The notes beneath the pieces are model-generated. The model was not told where the DNA came from. It saw nothing but the letters and a program-made list of their open reading frames with translations, and searched no databases. 64,000 nucleotides of DNA from CAYZTY01 sp964444665. Its GTDB lineage: Bacteria > Planctomycetota > Phycisphaerae > Sedimentisphaerales > CAYZTY01. A program made the translations under genes and the position numbers. Location: NCBI GenBank assembly GCA_964444665.1, contig CAYUIE010000003.1, positions 124,001 to 188,000 on the forward strand, given 5' to 3'. Below, one piece after another: positions 37,458 through 46,376 of the stretch. Positions within the stretch are counted from its first letter, which is position 1. Each line of letters begins with the position of its first letter.

Positions 37458-38177
37458 ATGAATAAATTGAGAACAACGTCATCCTTTATACGAACCCAAA
37501 TTCTTCTAACCATTATTTATGGCTTGAAGAATGCTTTACAAATTTCGATCTACAAGTCACGCTTTTTCATTTATCTATCACTCACTACTCTATTACTTAC
37601 TTTCGGCTGTCAGTTCAACAAAACCACTGCATCGAAACAGATTGGTTACTACTATCTAAACCCAAATAAAGACCTGGCCCGTATGAGCAGGATAGCTTTA
37701 GTTGAACTTAATAACGATTCCAGCTACCCTCAAATCTCTGTAGATATAACAGAATCGCTTTTTCAGGCATTGCAGAAAAGGCAGATTTTCGGTTTAACCA
37801 TTGTCCGTCAAAACGACCCCGCATGGCGCAGTCTGCAGGTAAACCTTAATTCCACATACGATTTAGGCCAATTAGTAGCAATCCATAACACATTAAAATG
37901 CAATGCTGTATTGACAGGAACTATTACTGAATTTAGACCTCATCCACATATGATTATCGGCCTTCGTTTAAAGCTCGTGGACCTGAGGGATGGACAGTTA
38001 ATATGGGCGGTTGAGCAAATATGGGACACAGCCGACAAAACTATAGAAAGTCGAATGAAAAAGTACTTTCAAACACAGATAAGAGCTGGTTATGCTTCTT
38101 TACAAGAACAACTGATAACCATTAGTTCATTAAATTTCATTAAGTTTATAACTTATGAGGTAGCTGCCACAATGTAA
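37458..38177 (+). CDS. CsgG/LpoB-like lipoprotein
   Basis: 239 residues from the ATG at 37458, preceded by AGGTGAG. A GTG 9 bases earlier is also in frame. About 35 polar residues come before the signal (FIYLSLTTLLLTFGC), which ends in lipobox TFGC, an unusually long n-region. The mature part has the fold pattern of CsgG/LpoB/GNA1162-type periplasmic lipoproteins (RIALVELNNDSSYPQISVDITESLFQALQ, NAVLTGTITEF, LRLKLVDLRDGQLIWAVE). Flagellar outer-membrane helpers such as FlgP/FlgT are distant possibilities. Confidence 0.65.
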   Translation: MNKLRTTSSFIRTQILLTIIYGLKNALQISIYKSRFFIYLSLTTLLLTFGCQFNKTTASKQIGYYYLNPNKDLARMSRIALVELNNDSSYPQISVDITESLFQALQKRQIFGLTIVRQNDPAWRSLQVNLNSTYDLGQLVAIHNTLKCNAVLTGTITEFRPHPHMIIGLRLKLVDLRDGQLIWAVEQIWDTADKTIESRMKKYFQTQIRAGYASLQEQLITISSLNFIKFITYEVAATM

Positions 38178-38286
38178 TTCAGGACATTAAAGGTATAGTT
38201 GTAAATATGGGTAAAATTCAAAAAATACTATTTTCGTTCAAAAATGGCATCGACTTTAGAAAAAAAGAAAATACGAAAAAAATTTT

Positions 38287-38313
38287 TAAAGTTTTATAAA
38301 AACCTTACGAAAA
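38287..38313 (+). promoter_or_regulatory. Sigma-28 promoter of flgM
   Basis: TAAAGTTT at 38287-38294 is a perfect -35 for FliA-type sigma factors. An exact 11-base spacer precedes TACGAAAA, which matches the -10 GCCGATAA at five of eight positions, including the CGA core. The predicted start is near 38320, just before flgM. Confidence 0.65.
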
Positions 38314-38348
38314 GGATTTTAGATTAGGAATTTTAAAAAAGCAATACA

Positions 38349-38618
38349 ATGATAGAAAAAATCGACAATAGTAAAATTCAAGAAACCTTGGAGAAGGCAT
38401 CTCCCAGGCAGCCCGGCCCTATGAAATCCGTTCAAAAGGACAATGCGGATGTTTCTGTCCAGGTTAACTATGCTTCCCTAATTGAACAGGCAACAAAGCC
38501 CTTACAGACAGACGCTGAAGTGATTTCGCAGGTCAAAAAACTTCTAACGTCTGGTCAACTTTTAAGTTCTGAAAAAGTACAAGAAGCAGCAAAAAACATA
38601 GTAAGCTGTGGCATATAA
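38349..38618 (+). CDS. flgM: Anti-sigma-28 factor FlgM
   Basis: 89 residues. The N-terminal half is disordered and polar. The C-terminal half fits the FlgM sigma-binding helices (DAEVISQVKKLLTSGQLLSSEKVQEAAKNIV, matching the I-x-x-G-x-Y-x-V-D-x-E-K-V-A pattern). It holds FliA inactive until the hook is finished and FlgM is exported. The sigma-28 promoter upstream implies feedback control of its own gene. Confidence 0.8.
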   Translation: MIEKIDNSKIQETLEKASPRQPGPMKSVQKDNADVSVQVNYASLIEQATKPLQTDAEVISQVKKLLTSGQLLSSEKVQEAAKNIVSCGI

Positions 38619-38814
38619 AAAACTCCAAACAAAAAAGTATTTATTGTCAAGGAAGACCCAACTAAAAGCCTGATTAGAATTTAAGAAAACGAGACAGAAC
38701 ACCTTATTCAAGGGACAAGGTCTTTGGGGTATGGCGAAGCAAATTCGAACCATTTATATGCAAGAATTTGCGTTAAAAAGTCCCGAACTTTTTTGTCTGG
38801 ATGTTTCACTAACT

Positions 38815-38868
38815 CGGCGAGGAAATGTGTAATTTTAGCCCCCAAAGTTGCCCATCCTCGCCGTTTTT
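38815..38868 (+). terminator. Terminator-like hairpin after flgM
   Basis: CGGCGAGGA (38815-38823) pairs perfectly with TCCTCGCCG (38855-38863) and is followed by TTTTT. The 31-base loop is long. It is the only GC-rich stem in the AT-rich gap 38619-38900, which has no supported gene, and it would end the plus-strand flagellar transcripts. Confidence 0.6.
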
Positions 38869-38900
38869 AATAACCTAAGTTATATTATATTAAACCCTCA

Positions 38901-39386
38901 ATGGATTTCCTGAAAGTGGAATCGCAGACTACAATTAGTGGCAAATTCAAAAGGTTTTGGAAACATTATCTCCTGCAGAGCCTCTTAGCAGCTGCTACCT
39001 TGTCCATAATCGTTCTTATCCTCGGTAAAGACAAAGTGGTCGTAATCAGTGCGATGGGTGCTACCAGCTTTATCCTATTTGCAATGCCTAAATCCATCTC
39101 TGCACAAACAAAAAACGTTGTTGGCGGCCATTTGGTCGGCCTTTTATGCGGAACAGTTTTCTATTTCACCAGTTTGCCATATTTTATTGAGTATCCCTGC
39201 GCAGTCGGAATCGCTATTTGCCTTATGGTAGCTTTGGGCTTCGAGCACCCTCCCGCCGCAGGTACTGCTCTGGCCGTCGTGATAAATGAAGTCTCATCTG
39301 ATGTTTTCATCACTATAATGGCATCTGCATTGGTATTATCTCAATGTAAGTATTTCTTAAGAAACCACTTAAAAGACTTGATATAA
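38901..39386 (+). CDS. HPP-family membrane protein
   Basis: 161 residues with about four membrane helices. The family signature is present: HxVG (GGHLVGLLCG) and FEHPPAAGTAL. HPP proteins are integral membrane proteins; some transport nitrite. It begins 32 bases after the terminator-like hairpin and has no strong ribosome site. It is probably unrelated to the flagellar genes. Confidence 0.85.
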   Translation: MDFLKVESQTTISGKFKRFWKHYLLQSLLAAATLSIIVLILGKDKVVVISAMGATSFILFAMPKSISAQTKNVVGGHLVGLLCGTVFYFTSLPYFIEYPCAVGIAICLMVALGFEHPPAAGTALAVVINEVSSDVFITIMASALVLSQCKYFLRNHLKDLI

Positions 39387-39418
39387 CCCATATATATGAC
39401 TTTGAAAACTACAAAACC

Positions 39419-39438
39419 GATTGTTAAGCATAACAATC
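39419..39438 (-). terminator. Short hairpin at the end of the small minus-strand gene
   Basis: GATTGTTA pairs with TAACAATC around a 4-base loop. Read on the minus strand it spans the stop codon of the gene ending at 39424 and is followed by GGTTTTG. The stem is AT-rich, so efficiency is doubtful. Confidence 0.35.
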
Positions 39439-39651
39439 AAGAAGTTGTCCGATTAGTCCATAGTCGACATACTCTTGAACTATGTTTAATGAGTTTGAAT
39501 AGGTAAACAAATTGCGAATGCGATCTATTTGTAGATTTCCACCGAAAGCTCCGTGGCGATTATTATTTAGCTTGTCGATGTGTAGAAACACATTTGTCCT
39601 ATTGCTAAGAGGTTCGGAGCTAATTACCCTACACGGAATTCTCTTTATCAT
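39424..39651 (-). CDS. Possible small protein of unknown function
   Basis: 75 residues, no recognised family. Support: a GGGAG ribosome site 9 bases before the ATG, a hairpin at its stop, and a protein-like composition (NVFLHIDKLNNNRHGAFGGN). Directly upstream, in the same frame after a stop, the translation reads FCRECDE, so a Cys-x-x-Cys element may have been cut off. It could be the remnant of a longer zinc-binding protein. Confidence 0.35.
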   Translation of the reverse strand: MIKRIPCRVISSEPLSNRTNVFLHIDKLNNNRHGAFGGNLQIDRIRNLFTYSNSLNIVQEYVDYGLIGQLLDCYA

Positions 39652-39902
39652 CTCATCACACTCCCGACAAAACTATGTTAGCGAATCCAAACAGCTAAAT
39701 CAAGGTAAATCACACTATACAAGATTGTCAGGGGCTCCTTATTTTTCTGAAAAGTAATTCCACTTAGAGCAAAGTGATATTATAAGACGAAAAGTAGAAA
39801 ATTAGCAAAAGATATTCACCGAATATATGTCTAAAATGCCCAACAATAATTTCACAATAGCCCATGTTTCCTGATTTAGTCTCCGGTACAGGAATTTTAT
39901 CG

Positions 39903-40103
39903 ATGCAGATTATCGCTCGATGTCCAAAATGCGGCAGCCCCTGGCTACTTGACCAAAGCGTGGTTGACCGACGGATAAAATGCCGAAAGTGCAGAAAATT
40001 ATTTAAAGTCCCGAAGCTGGAGGAGGTCCCAAAAGCAGTCAGCGTAATAAAACAGGCAAAAGGTATCATTTATGTGAATGAGGAGGGTAAAACATACGGC
40101 TAA
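39903..40103 (+). CDS. Zinc-ribbon protein (MJ0042-like)
   Basis: 66 residues. IARCPKCGSPWLLDQSVV followed by RIKCRKCRKLFKVP is a four-cysteine ribbon of the MJ0042 type common in Planctomycetota and Deltaproteobacteria. The ATG at 39903 has AGGA upstream. An ATG 39 bases earlier is in frame but would add an unlikely tail. Role unknown; such short ribbons often act in regulation or as domain remnants. Confidence 0.6.
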   Translation: MQIIARCPKCGSPWLLDQSVVDRRIKCRKCRKLFKVPKLEEVPKAVSVIKQAKGIIYVNEEGKTYG

Positions 40104-40190
40104 CACTTATTCCTCGCTAATTATCGTCTGTCAAATCTCAAATCACAAAAATTGATTTTAAGATTATGGTTGCCAGTCGTACCGGATAAG

Positions 40191-40604
40191 TTAAGGTCCA
40201 CGGTTCGATGATTTCTCGTGGACTTTGATATCATGAGCTTTTCGCTGCGACTTTTTTTCGACCGACGGTTTGGGCCGTTCGATACCCATTGCTTTTTCAA
40301 TATTTGCTATTCTTGCAGATATTTCATTTAATCTGCTGTCGATAGAATCTAATTTTCTCACTACGACTCTAATTTCCGCTCCGATTTCGAACAAATTCCT
40401 TTCAGTTAAATCCATATACCTTTGCATTAGCTGCTCATAAGCGTCTATAGCTCGTGCCGTGTCGGTTCTATATTCGGGTATGGTAATCTGCGGTTTAACT
40501 TCATAAGTTTTCTGGCCGCCCTGTAACGACGGTGGATACAATACTATGACTGCGCAAACAACGAGACCCACAATAATAAACAATAACTGTGTGCTTGGTC
40601 GCAT
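40191..40604 (-). CDS. Membrane-anchored coiled-coil protein
   Basis: 137 residues with perfect AAGGAGG before the ATG. One N-terminal membrane helix (LLFIIVGLVVCAVIVLYPP) precedes a linker and a coiled coil at about residues 60-105 (RKLDSIDSRLNEISARIANIEKAM). The tail is basic. It ends the fliC-fliS direction, 126 bases after fliS. Function not recognised. Confidence 0.65.
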   Translation of the reverse strand: MRPSTQLLFIIVGLVVCAVIVLYPPSLQGGQKTYEVKPQITIPEYRTDTARAIDAYEQLMQRYMDLTERNLFEIGAEIRVVVRKLDSIDSRLNEISARIANIEKAMGIERPKPSVEKKSQRKAHDIKVHEKSSNRGP

Positions 40605-40730
40605 CCACTACCTCCTTCATCGCTTATTTACAATCAGAAACCGCTTTCCCCCAAATCACAGAATAAGTGTCGTGTCAAAAAGAATTGCAAAGATTATTTG
40701 TATTGTTGTTTCAGCCTCTAATTGCAACGA

Positions 40731-41087
40731 TTAAGCGATAGTCTTCCAGCCTTGATTAAGCTCTTCCATTATCGATATAACTTCGCGAATCATCTGTGGA
40801 TCACGTTTCACATTGGCCTCTGATAAGCGATTACTCATAAAGCAATAGAGCTTACAAAGATTGTCGGCTATTTCGCCTCCATCATTTCTATCCAGTACAG
40901 CATTTAGCTCGTTGATGATATCCTGGGCCCTGTTTATATACTGCCCTTTTTTCTCGTAATCGCCGGCTTCCAACTCCTTAACAGCCAGCTTCATAAACTT
41001 AATCGCACCTTCATATAGCAAGACGATAAGACGTCCCTTGCTCTGTGTTGTAACTGCCGTATCCCTATATGTTTTCACTTCATTCAT
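40731..41087 (-). CDS. fliS: Flagellin export chaperone FliS
   Basis: 118 residues, all helical. Typical FliS blocks are GRLIVLLYEGAIKFMKLAVKELE, YINRAQDIINELNAVLD, and NLCKLYCFMSNRLSEANVKRD. It binds the disordered C-terminus of flagellin before export. It follows the flagellin gene, the usual partnership, with the hairpin at 41195-41228 between them. Confidence 0.93.
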   Translation of the reverse strand: MNEVKTYRDTAVTTQSKGRLIVLLYEGAIKFMKLAVKELEAGDYEKKGQYINRAQDIINELNAVLDRNDGGEIADNLCKLYCFMSNRLSEANVKRDPQMIREVISIMEELNQGWKTIA

Positions 41088-41194
41088 AAATTCGCTTCCT
41101 GCTTATTATGTATTAAGTCCCAAAGACAATTTGTTAATCCATTAAACGACCAATAATCTATCCCTTTGTGGCTTAAGTGATTAATCCAGAAGAA

Positions 41195-41228
41195 GGGAGA
41201 TGACCGAGATTTACATCAGTCATCTCCC
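41195..41228 (-). terminator. Hairpin downstream of flagellin
   Basis: GGGAGATGAC (41195-41204) pairs perfectly with GTCATCTCCC (41219-41228) around a 14-base loop, 47 bases past the flagellin stop. There is no U-run, so it may instead stabilise the flagellin mRNA or attenuate transcription into fliS. Confidence 0.6.
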
Positions 41229-41274
41229 CCAAAAATTCATCCATTTTACCTGTCGAGGTCAAGTATGTTTCTTT

Positions 41275-42090
41275 TCATACAAGCAGACTCAACGCCATTT
41301 GAGGCATCATATTGGCCTGTGCAAGCATGGCGACACCGGCTTGAGCCAAGACCTGGTTTCTGGTCATCTGAGACATTTCGGTAGCTACGTCCACGTCTGA
41401 AATACGTGATTCGGACGCCTTAAGGTTCTCTGCCTGCACATTAAGGACGCCGACCGTGTTTTCCAGACGATTCATTTTCGCTCCGAAATCTGCACGCGCA
41501 GTAGTTGCCGAATCGATAGCTGTATCCAAAGTAGTCAGAGCAGTCGAGGCACTACTTGTCGTGCTGAGACCCAGAGCATTAATACTAAGACCACTCTTGG
41601 ACACATCAGTCTTATCCAGGGTTATGTTATCGTTTGTCCCACTTCCAAAAACAATTGATACACTGCCATTTGCGCTATTGAGCATACTAATACCATTAAA
41701 CTGCTCAGCTTCTGCAATACGCTCAATTTCGTTGGCTAATTCTTTAAACTCGTTGCTCATAATAGTTCGCTGAGTTGAAGAATAAGACCCTGTGGCTGCC
41801 TGCTGAGCTAACTGTTTCATACGCACAAGCAGGTCATCGATTGTCTGCATAGAACCTTCCGTTGTTTGCAACAGGCTAATGCCATCCTGTGCATTACGAG
41901 CACCCTGTTGCAACACAGCGGTATCTGCACGCAACAACTCACGAACAGCCAGACCGGCTGCATCGTCTTTTGCGGTGTTGATGCGCAGTCCCGAAGCCAG
42001 CCTTTCGACCGACTGTGCCAAAGCATCATAGCTTCTCCCCAAATGCCGGGCAGCATTTTCCGCCATAATGTTGTTCTTAATTGCTAACAT
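41275..42090 (-). CDS. fliC: Flagellin FliC
   Basis: 271 residues. The N-terminal D0/D1 helices are canonical (SVERLASGLRINTAKDDAAGLAV, then ARNAQDGISLLQTTEGSMQTIDDLL). The C-terminus is ARADFGAKMNRLENTV to AQANMMPQMALSLLV. The exposed middle domain is very short (about residues 140-190), giving a small D0-D1-only flagellin. A GGAG site precedes the ATG. Ser/Thr-rich residues 170-195 are potential glycosylation sites for the glycosyltransferases 30 kb away. Confidence 0.96.
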   Translation of the reverse strand: MLAIKNNIMAENAARHLGRSYDALAQSVERLASGLRINTAKDDAAGLAVRELLRADTAVLQQGARNAQDGISLLQTTEGSMQTIDDLLVRMKQLAQQAATGSYSSTQRTIMSNEFKELANEIERIAEAEQFNGISMLNSANGSVSIVFGSGTNDNITLDKTDVSKSGLSINALGLSTTSSASTALTTLDTAIDSATTARADFGAKMNRLENTVGVLNVQAENLKASESRISDVDVATEMSQMTRNQVLAQAGVAMLAQANMMPQMALSLLV

Positions 42091-42201
42091 ATTGCTAACT
42101 CCTTATTAAATAGTAAACTTGTCGATATATTGAAGCCCCAATTGTTGAATTCAAAAAATACATTTAGATAGCATCCCATAAAGACACTCTTTCAAAAAGC
42201 A

Positions 42202-42228
42202 TTATCGATTAAGTTAAGAGGGACTTAA
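42202..42228 (-). promoter_or_regulatory. Sigma-28-like promoter of flagellin
   Basis: On the minus strand TTAAGTCCC is followed, 10 bases later, by ATCGATAA, which keeps the CGATAA half of the sigma-28 -10 element. The spacer is one base short and the -35 is imperfect. It lies 112 bases upstream of the flagellin start. The rest of 42229-42516 shows no gene. Confidence 0.35.
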
Positions 42229-42516
42229 GGAATTATTTACAGAAATTAATGACAGAATTGATAGACCTGTAATATTGATGTTATATATACTGATAAGAGC
42301 TTCGCGTGTTTGGTTATTCTTGCAATGTAGATGCGGCCACTCTGTTTTATATGACTTAAGTTAAGTTGAAAAACTGAATTACGGTTATTTCAGCTTTCAT
42401 GAATTTCTTTTCCTACGCAGAAAATCCACGTTCTCAGACAAGAGAACTCAAAATTAAGACACTAAACCAGATTATAGTGACACATAGGATAACGCCAAAC
42501 CGGCTAACATCTTCGT

Positions 42517-42821
42517 TTAAAAAGGAGAAACGTCAATATAATCTTTCTCTGATTTATCGGCAATAAACTCCGGATTATCGTCACTGCGAATAAACTTCGG
42601 TATCCCGCGAACTATAAACAGATACTCCAAAACTGCGATCACGGCTCTGGCTTTTATCGAACGGTCCACCTCAATCACCAGTGATTCACGTGTGTATTCA
42701 TCAAGCACCGTCAGCAACTTTAGCTTTCTGTCGTCTTCGGCCCTGTCATCATACATCCAGACGTGATTGATGAACTTAACTTCTTAACGATTTGTTCTGG
42801 GGTGTAGTTTGGAGTATTCAT
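42517..42821 (-). pseudogene. IS3-type transposase remnant, orfA start fused to orfB core
   Basis: The minus strand opens at 42821 with MNTPNYTPEQIVKKL, the typical orfA helix-turn-helix start. After a deletion and frame change near 42780 it continues as orfB: KFINHVWMYDDRAEDDRKLKLLTVLDEYTRE, then GIPKFIRSDDNPEFIA, which contain the first two catalytic Asp positions of the DDE domain. The catalytic Glu and the rest of orfB are missing. No convincing terminal inverted repeats were found. It is dead, and marks the left border of the AT-rich island. Confidence 0.75.
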
Positions 42822-42920
42822 TTCAATAAAAAAACCACCACTGTACCTGTGGCATAAATTATCAGATGCCTTCTAATCTGCAATGGTACACACTCTTAGG
42901 GGGGCACTTCACAGTTTCAA

Positions 42921-44603
42921 CTACTTTGGACCAATTATTTTATATAGTCCATATTTATAATTTCTATAACGATATTCTTTTATCATTTCATAATTATATC
43001 TATTAAAAATATTTTCTGTAAACATTCTTTGTGCCGGATCTTCTACATTAGACCAATAATTAAAATGAACATATACGCCCCCTTTAAATCTCCCAAGATT
43101 TCGTTCAACTGTTCCTGGATTATAAGTTTCGCTTGAGCTCTGGATAGCACTTTTTTTATTTAACAAAAATATATTTGGATTATGAGTAAAAACTATCGAA
43201 TTATCAGGCAACAATTCTGCAAACTCTACTGTATATTTATGATCCCTTCTGGCAGCCCACGCCTCTTCGCCTTCTGCACTGATAAACGGTAAAAACCAGG
43301 TGAAGTTAAATAAAATAAGAAATACTGCGATTATTTTTACAGCTCTTATTTTATCTTCCAAAAGACTTATAATAAAATTAACACCTAATCCAATAAAAAT
43401 CGAAATTGGAACATATGACAATATTGAGAAACGAACATCCTGTCCAAATTGATAACTTCCAGCATAGAAAAACAAGAATACTCCCCAAAATGCTAAAAAC
43501 CAAATCAGTACTATAATTTTTTCTCTTATAAAACTTTTATTTCCATAAAAAAACAATCCTGTAATTGCAAATATCGTAAATAACAAAGGGAATTCCTTGT
43601 TTCTAAAATAAAAAATAGAATTCGTAAAAAAATTACGAAAGAAATAATCTAATGAGAATTTAGTTCCTGTTGCTCCCCAGCTCTGACCCCGCACCGAGAA
43701 CAAATGAATTAGAATCCCCGTAGACAACAAAAATAAAAGGACTCCAAAAAAATAAAGCTCTTTTTTTTTAAATATTTCAACATCTTTTAATAAAAATAAA
43801 CAACCTATTACAAAAACCATCAAAAAACATTCCGGCCTGAAATTGAAAAAAAAAGCCAAAGAAGACGTAAGAAAAAACAAATTAACCGCCTTTTTATTCC
43901 TTAAATAAATTAAAGAAGCCAGCATAACCATACTCGCAAAAAAAGCTGTCGATGGTTCTGCTGCGCACGTATTAAACCAATGAAGATTAATCGGGATAAG
44001 AGCATAAGACAGAGATGCTATCAGAGCAGCATAAACATTTTTAAAAAGAAAAAAAGAAATTAAAAATATGACAATTACTGCTAATCCAAAAATAAGATTA
44101 TTTAAAATAAAAATATACAACTCATTTGTACCAAATATTCTAAATACAACACTCGTTAAATACGGATAACCCGGGGGTTGTTTATTATATCCTTCAGCAA
44201 TAACCTTTAACTCGTTACTCTCATAATATCCTTCATTGCAAACTACAACACGTCTGTGGTCCGATATGCATTGTCCAATATTATTATAAATATCTTCATC
44301 ATAATATATTCTATGAACCCTTGGGGCTATGAATGAAGTAGTAAATACCCCAGCTATTGAGATTAATATTAAAACAAGAAAAGACTTTTTACCAATTTCT
44401 ACAAATATCTCTTTGATATACTTGTAATTTAATATAAACGCCATAATTAAAAGAAAGAAGTTAACTTCAAGCATGTAGACGTAATATATAGACAAAAACG
44501 TGTGTAATTGTTGCATCTGCGCATCTGATGTAACAATCAGAAGAAATAATGCAATTAACAAATAACCTATTATCATAAAAATATACTGTAGAGATTTATG
44601 CAT
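42921..44603 (-). CDS. PMT-like (GT39/GT83-type) membrane glycosyltransferase, copy 1
   Basis: 560 residues, about 11 membrane helices. The first large loop has RVHRIYYDEDIYNNIGQ, a D-E pair in the position of the PMT/ArnT catalytic acidic site. The loop before the end (FTHNPNIFLLNKKSAIQSSSETYNPGTVERNLGRFKGG) is also shared with copy 2. Such enzymes transfer a sugar from a polyprenyl-phosphate donor on the outer face of the inner membrane. The donor is probably made by the adjacent GT2. About 60% of residues look identical to the gene at 46377 by eye. Confidence 0.75.
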   Translation of the reverse strand: MHKSLQYIFMIIGYLLIALFLLIVTSDAQMQQLHTFLSIYYVYMLEVNFFLLIMAFILNYKYIKEIFVEIGKKSFLVLILISIAGVFTTSFIAPRVHRIYYDEDIYNNIGQCISDHRRVVVCNEGYYESNELKVIAEGYNKQPPGYPYLTSVVFRIFGTNELYIFILNNLIFGLAVIVIFLISFFLFKNVYAALIASLSYALIPINLHWFNTCAAEPSTAFFASMVMLASLIYLRNKKAVNLFFLTSSLAFFFNFRPECFLMVFVIGCLFLLKDVEIFKKKELYFFGVLLFLLSTGILIHLFSVRGQSWGATGTKFSLDYFFRNFFTNSIFYFRNKEFPLLFTIFAITGLFFYGNKSFIREKIIVLIWFLAFWGVFLFFYAGSYQFGQDVRFSILSYVPISIFIGLGVNFIISLLEDKIRAVKIIAVFLILFNFTWFLPFISAEGEEAWAARRDHKYTVEFAELLPDNSIVFTHNPNIFLLNKKSAIQSSSETYNPGTVERNLGRFKGGVYVHFNYWSNVEDPAQRMFTENIFNRYNYEMIKEYRYRNYKYGLYKIIGPK

Positions 44604-44618
44604 AAAGCCTTTCTCTTT

Positions 44619-45305
44619 TTAAAAATATAAGTATTTAATGAAACTATAAACGTACTTAAAAAATACCTTACGCATTTTAATACTCGACTCCCCGTACTTC
44701 CTTTTGTACTCATGAGTTGGAACTTCAGCCATTCTGTATTTTTTTTTCAAAGTCTTAATAATCATTTCCTGCTCAATCGTTGTTATATTCTCCTTCAGAT
44801 TCAGATCTTTTAACACTGCACCTCGAATAGCTCTAAAACCATTTTGGCTATCGCTTAACCTTATTTTAAATCTATGATTAATACAGAAAGTTATAAACGA
44901 ACTTCCTGTCAGTCTCATAAATTCATCGAAGCCACCATGAAGTTCACTCGAACCGCCAAGCAATCGTGAACCTGTAACGTGATCGGCCTGTCCATCTTGA
45001 ATTGGCTTTATTAACTTTGGGATATCATTGGCTTCATGAGAACCATCTGCATCAATGAAAACTACAATATCTTCATCAGACACATGCTCTACAGAAGCTC
45101 TTATACCACTGCCTTTGCCTTTCCCCGGGTCTATAATTACTTTTGCCTTGAGATTCTCGGCAATATCTCTTGTTTTATCTATTGAATTACCGTCAACAAC
45201 AATAATATTTTCTGTAAACTGCTTACAGCTATTTATTATCTCTCCAATAGTTTTTTCTTCATCTTTTGCTGGTATTACTACACATAAATTTTCAATCAAC
45301 TGCAT
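44619..45305 (-). CDS. Polyprenyl-phosphate glycosyltransferase (DPM1-like GT2)
   Basis: 228 residues, single GT-A domain. Motifs: VVIPAKDEEKTIGEII, IIVVDGNSIDKTRDIA, FIDADGS (catalytic DXD), and SDSQNGFRAI with a Q-x-G-F-R block typical of dolichol/undecaprenyl-phosphate mannose synthases. There is no C-terminal membrane pair. It should load a sugar onto a polyprenyl phosphate for the flanking PMT-like enzymes. Its start overlaps the radical SAM gene by 14 bases. Confidence 0.85.
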   Translation of the reverse strand: MQLIENLCVVIPAKDEEKTIGEIINSCKQFTENIIVVDGNSIDKTRDIAENLKAKVIIDPGKGKGSGIRASVEHVSDEDIVVFIDADGSHEANDIPKLIKPIQDGQADHVTGSRLLGGSSELHGGFDEFMRLTGSSFITFCINHRFKIRLSDSQNGFRAIRGAVLKDLNLKENITTIEQEMIIKTLKKKYRMAEVPTHEYKRKYGESSIKMRKVFFKYVYSFIKYLYF

Positions 45306-46362
45306 TTATCTTTCTCCTAATAAACAAATTACTTAAAATACTTTGATAAGCCTCACAAGGTGTCCAGCACTGTGGGCACTTGCCATTTCTTATTTTTTCA
45401 CACAAAAGCAAAGCATCTCTATTTGAAAGGATTTTTAACAAGTCGTAATTATTTTCCCTCAGATTTCCCATAATTACATTATAGCCTGTACAAGGATAAA
45501 CATTGCCAAGCGGGTCTATAAAACAGGATATCTTCCCGGATTTGCACTTAAAGGGGGACTGATTATTTAACAGATAATTTTTAACATTCTTAAGATAAAT
45601 ATATTCCAGTAACACTATAGGATTCGCAAAAACAAAACCCTTTCTTTTAATAAAATCACTAACAGCATCAACAAATTTGTCCTTATCAAAAGAAACAGGT
45701 TCATTTGAGTACAAACTTTCCGAGTAATGATAAACATTCAAATGTATGTCCGAGTATTCTAAGTCGGGTATATAATCTTTCAAATCTGTAAAAAAATTGC
45801 CAAATTGGTCTATATTGAACGGAGATAGCGTGCAACCTATATATACTTTAAGATGCTTATTCTTTTTTAATTCTTTATAAGTTTCAATACACCTTTGAAA
45901 AGAATTCTCATTGTTCCTCATTTCATTATGAATATCCTTGTTTCCGTCGACGCTTACTGAAATAACTAAATTAGGGAAATCCAGTGAGACTATCTTCTCA
46001 GTAACTTCAACAATTCGCTCGGTTAAAAAACCATTAGTTGGATAATGCAGCATAACTACATTCTTAACGTTCTTTTTTATACTTTTTGTAATATCCAGTA
46101 AATCCTTCCTTAAAAATATTTCACCACCCGTAAGGTCTATCCAATTTAAATAATTATTTATTGTAAAAAACCTGTCTATTTCCTCATATGACAATTCATT
46201 GACCGGCTTTCTTCGCCAGACACTACATGTTTTACACCTTAGATTACACTTACTGGTAATTGCAAAAGTAAGCTTATACGGGTACTTCAACATATCGAAA
46301 GCAGATAACAAGATATTTTTGGAAAAGGTTGAATATGTTCTTATTTTTTTATATAGGCTCAT
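45292..46362 (-). CDS. Radical SAM/SPASM-domain protein
   Basis: 356 residues. The radical SAM motif is CNLRCKTC near residue 38, followed by DLTGGEIFLRKDL (GGE motif). The C-terminal part has a SPASM-like cluster (CFIDPLGNVYPCTGY, then CPQCWTPCEAY), which would hold auxiliary iron-sulfur clusters. The family modifies peptides or glycan precursors by radical chemistry. It lies between the two PMT-like copies and overlaps the GT2, so the substrate is probably the same surface polymer. Substrate unknown. Confidence 0.85.
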   Translation of the reverse strand: MSLYKKIRTYSTFSKNILLSAFDMLKYPYKLTFAITSKCNLRCKTCSVWRRKPVNELSYEEIDRFFTINNYLNWIDLTGGEIFLRKDLLDITKSIKKNVKNVVMLHYPTNGFLTERIVEVTEKIVSLDFPNLVISVSVDGNKDIHNEMRNNENSFQRCIETYKELKKNKHLKVYIGCTLSPFNIDQFGNFFTDLKDYIPDLEYSDIHLNVYHYSESLYSNEPVSFDKDKFVDAVSDFIKRKGFVFANPIVLLEYIYLKNVKNYLLNNQSPFKCKSGKISCFIDPLGNVYPCTGYNVIMGNLRENNYDLLKILSNRDALLLCEKIRNGKCPQCWTPCEAYQSILSNLFIRRKINAVD

Positions 46363-46376
46363 ACTTACTATCTTTT

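Noticed and set aside
39512..39757. 81-codon plus-strand frame in the HPP downstream gap
   Set aside because: It is antisense to the better-supported small minus-strand gene and has no ribosome site.
42330..42350. Sigma-54-like GCAA...GCCA pattern upstream of flagellin
   Set aside because: The spacing between the two halves is three bases too long, and sigma-54 needs exactly 10 between GG and GC.
42840..42905. Possible inverted-repeat end of the IS3 remnant
   Set aside because: No matching copy could be found at the other side near 42440-42516.
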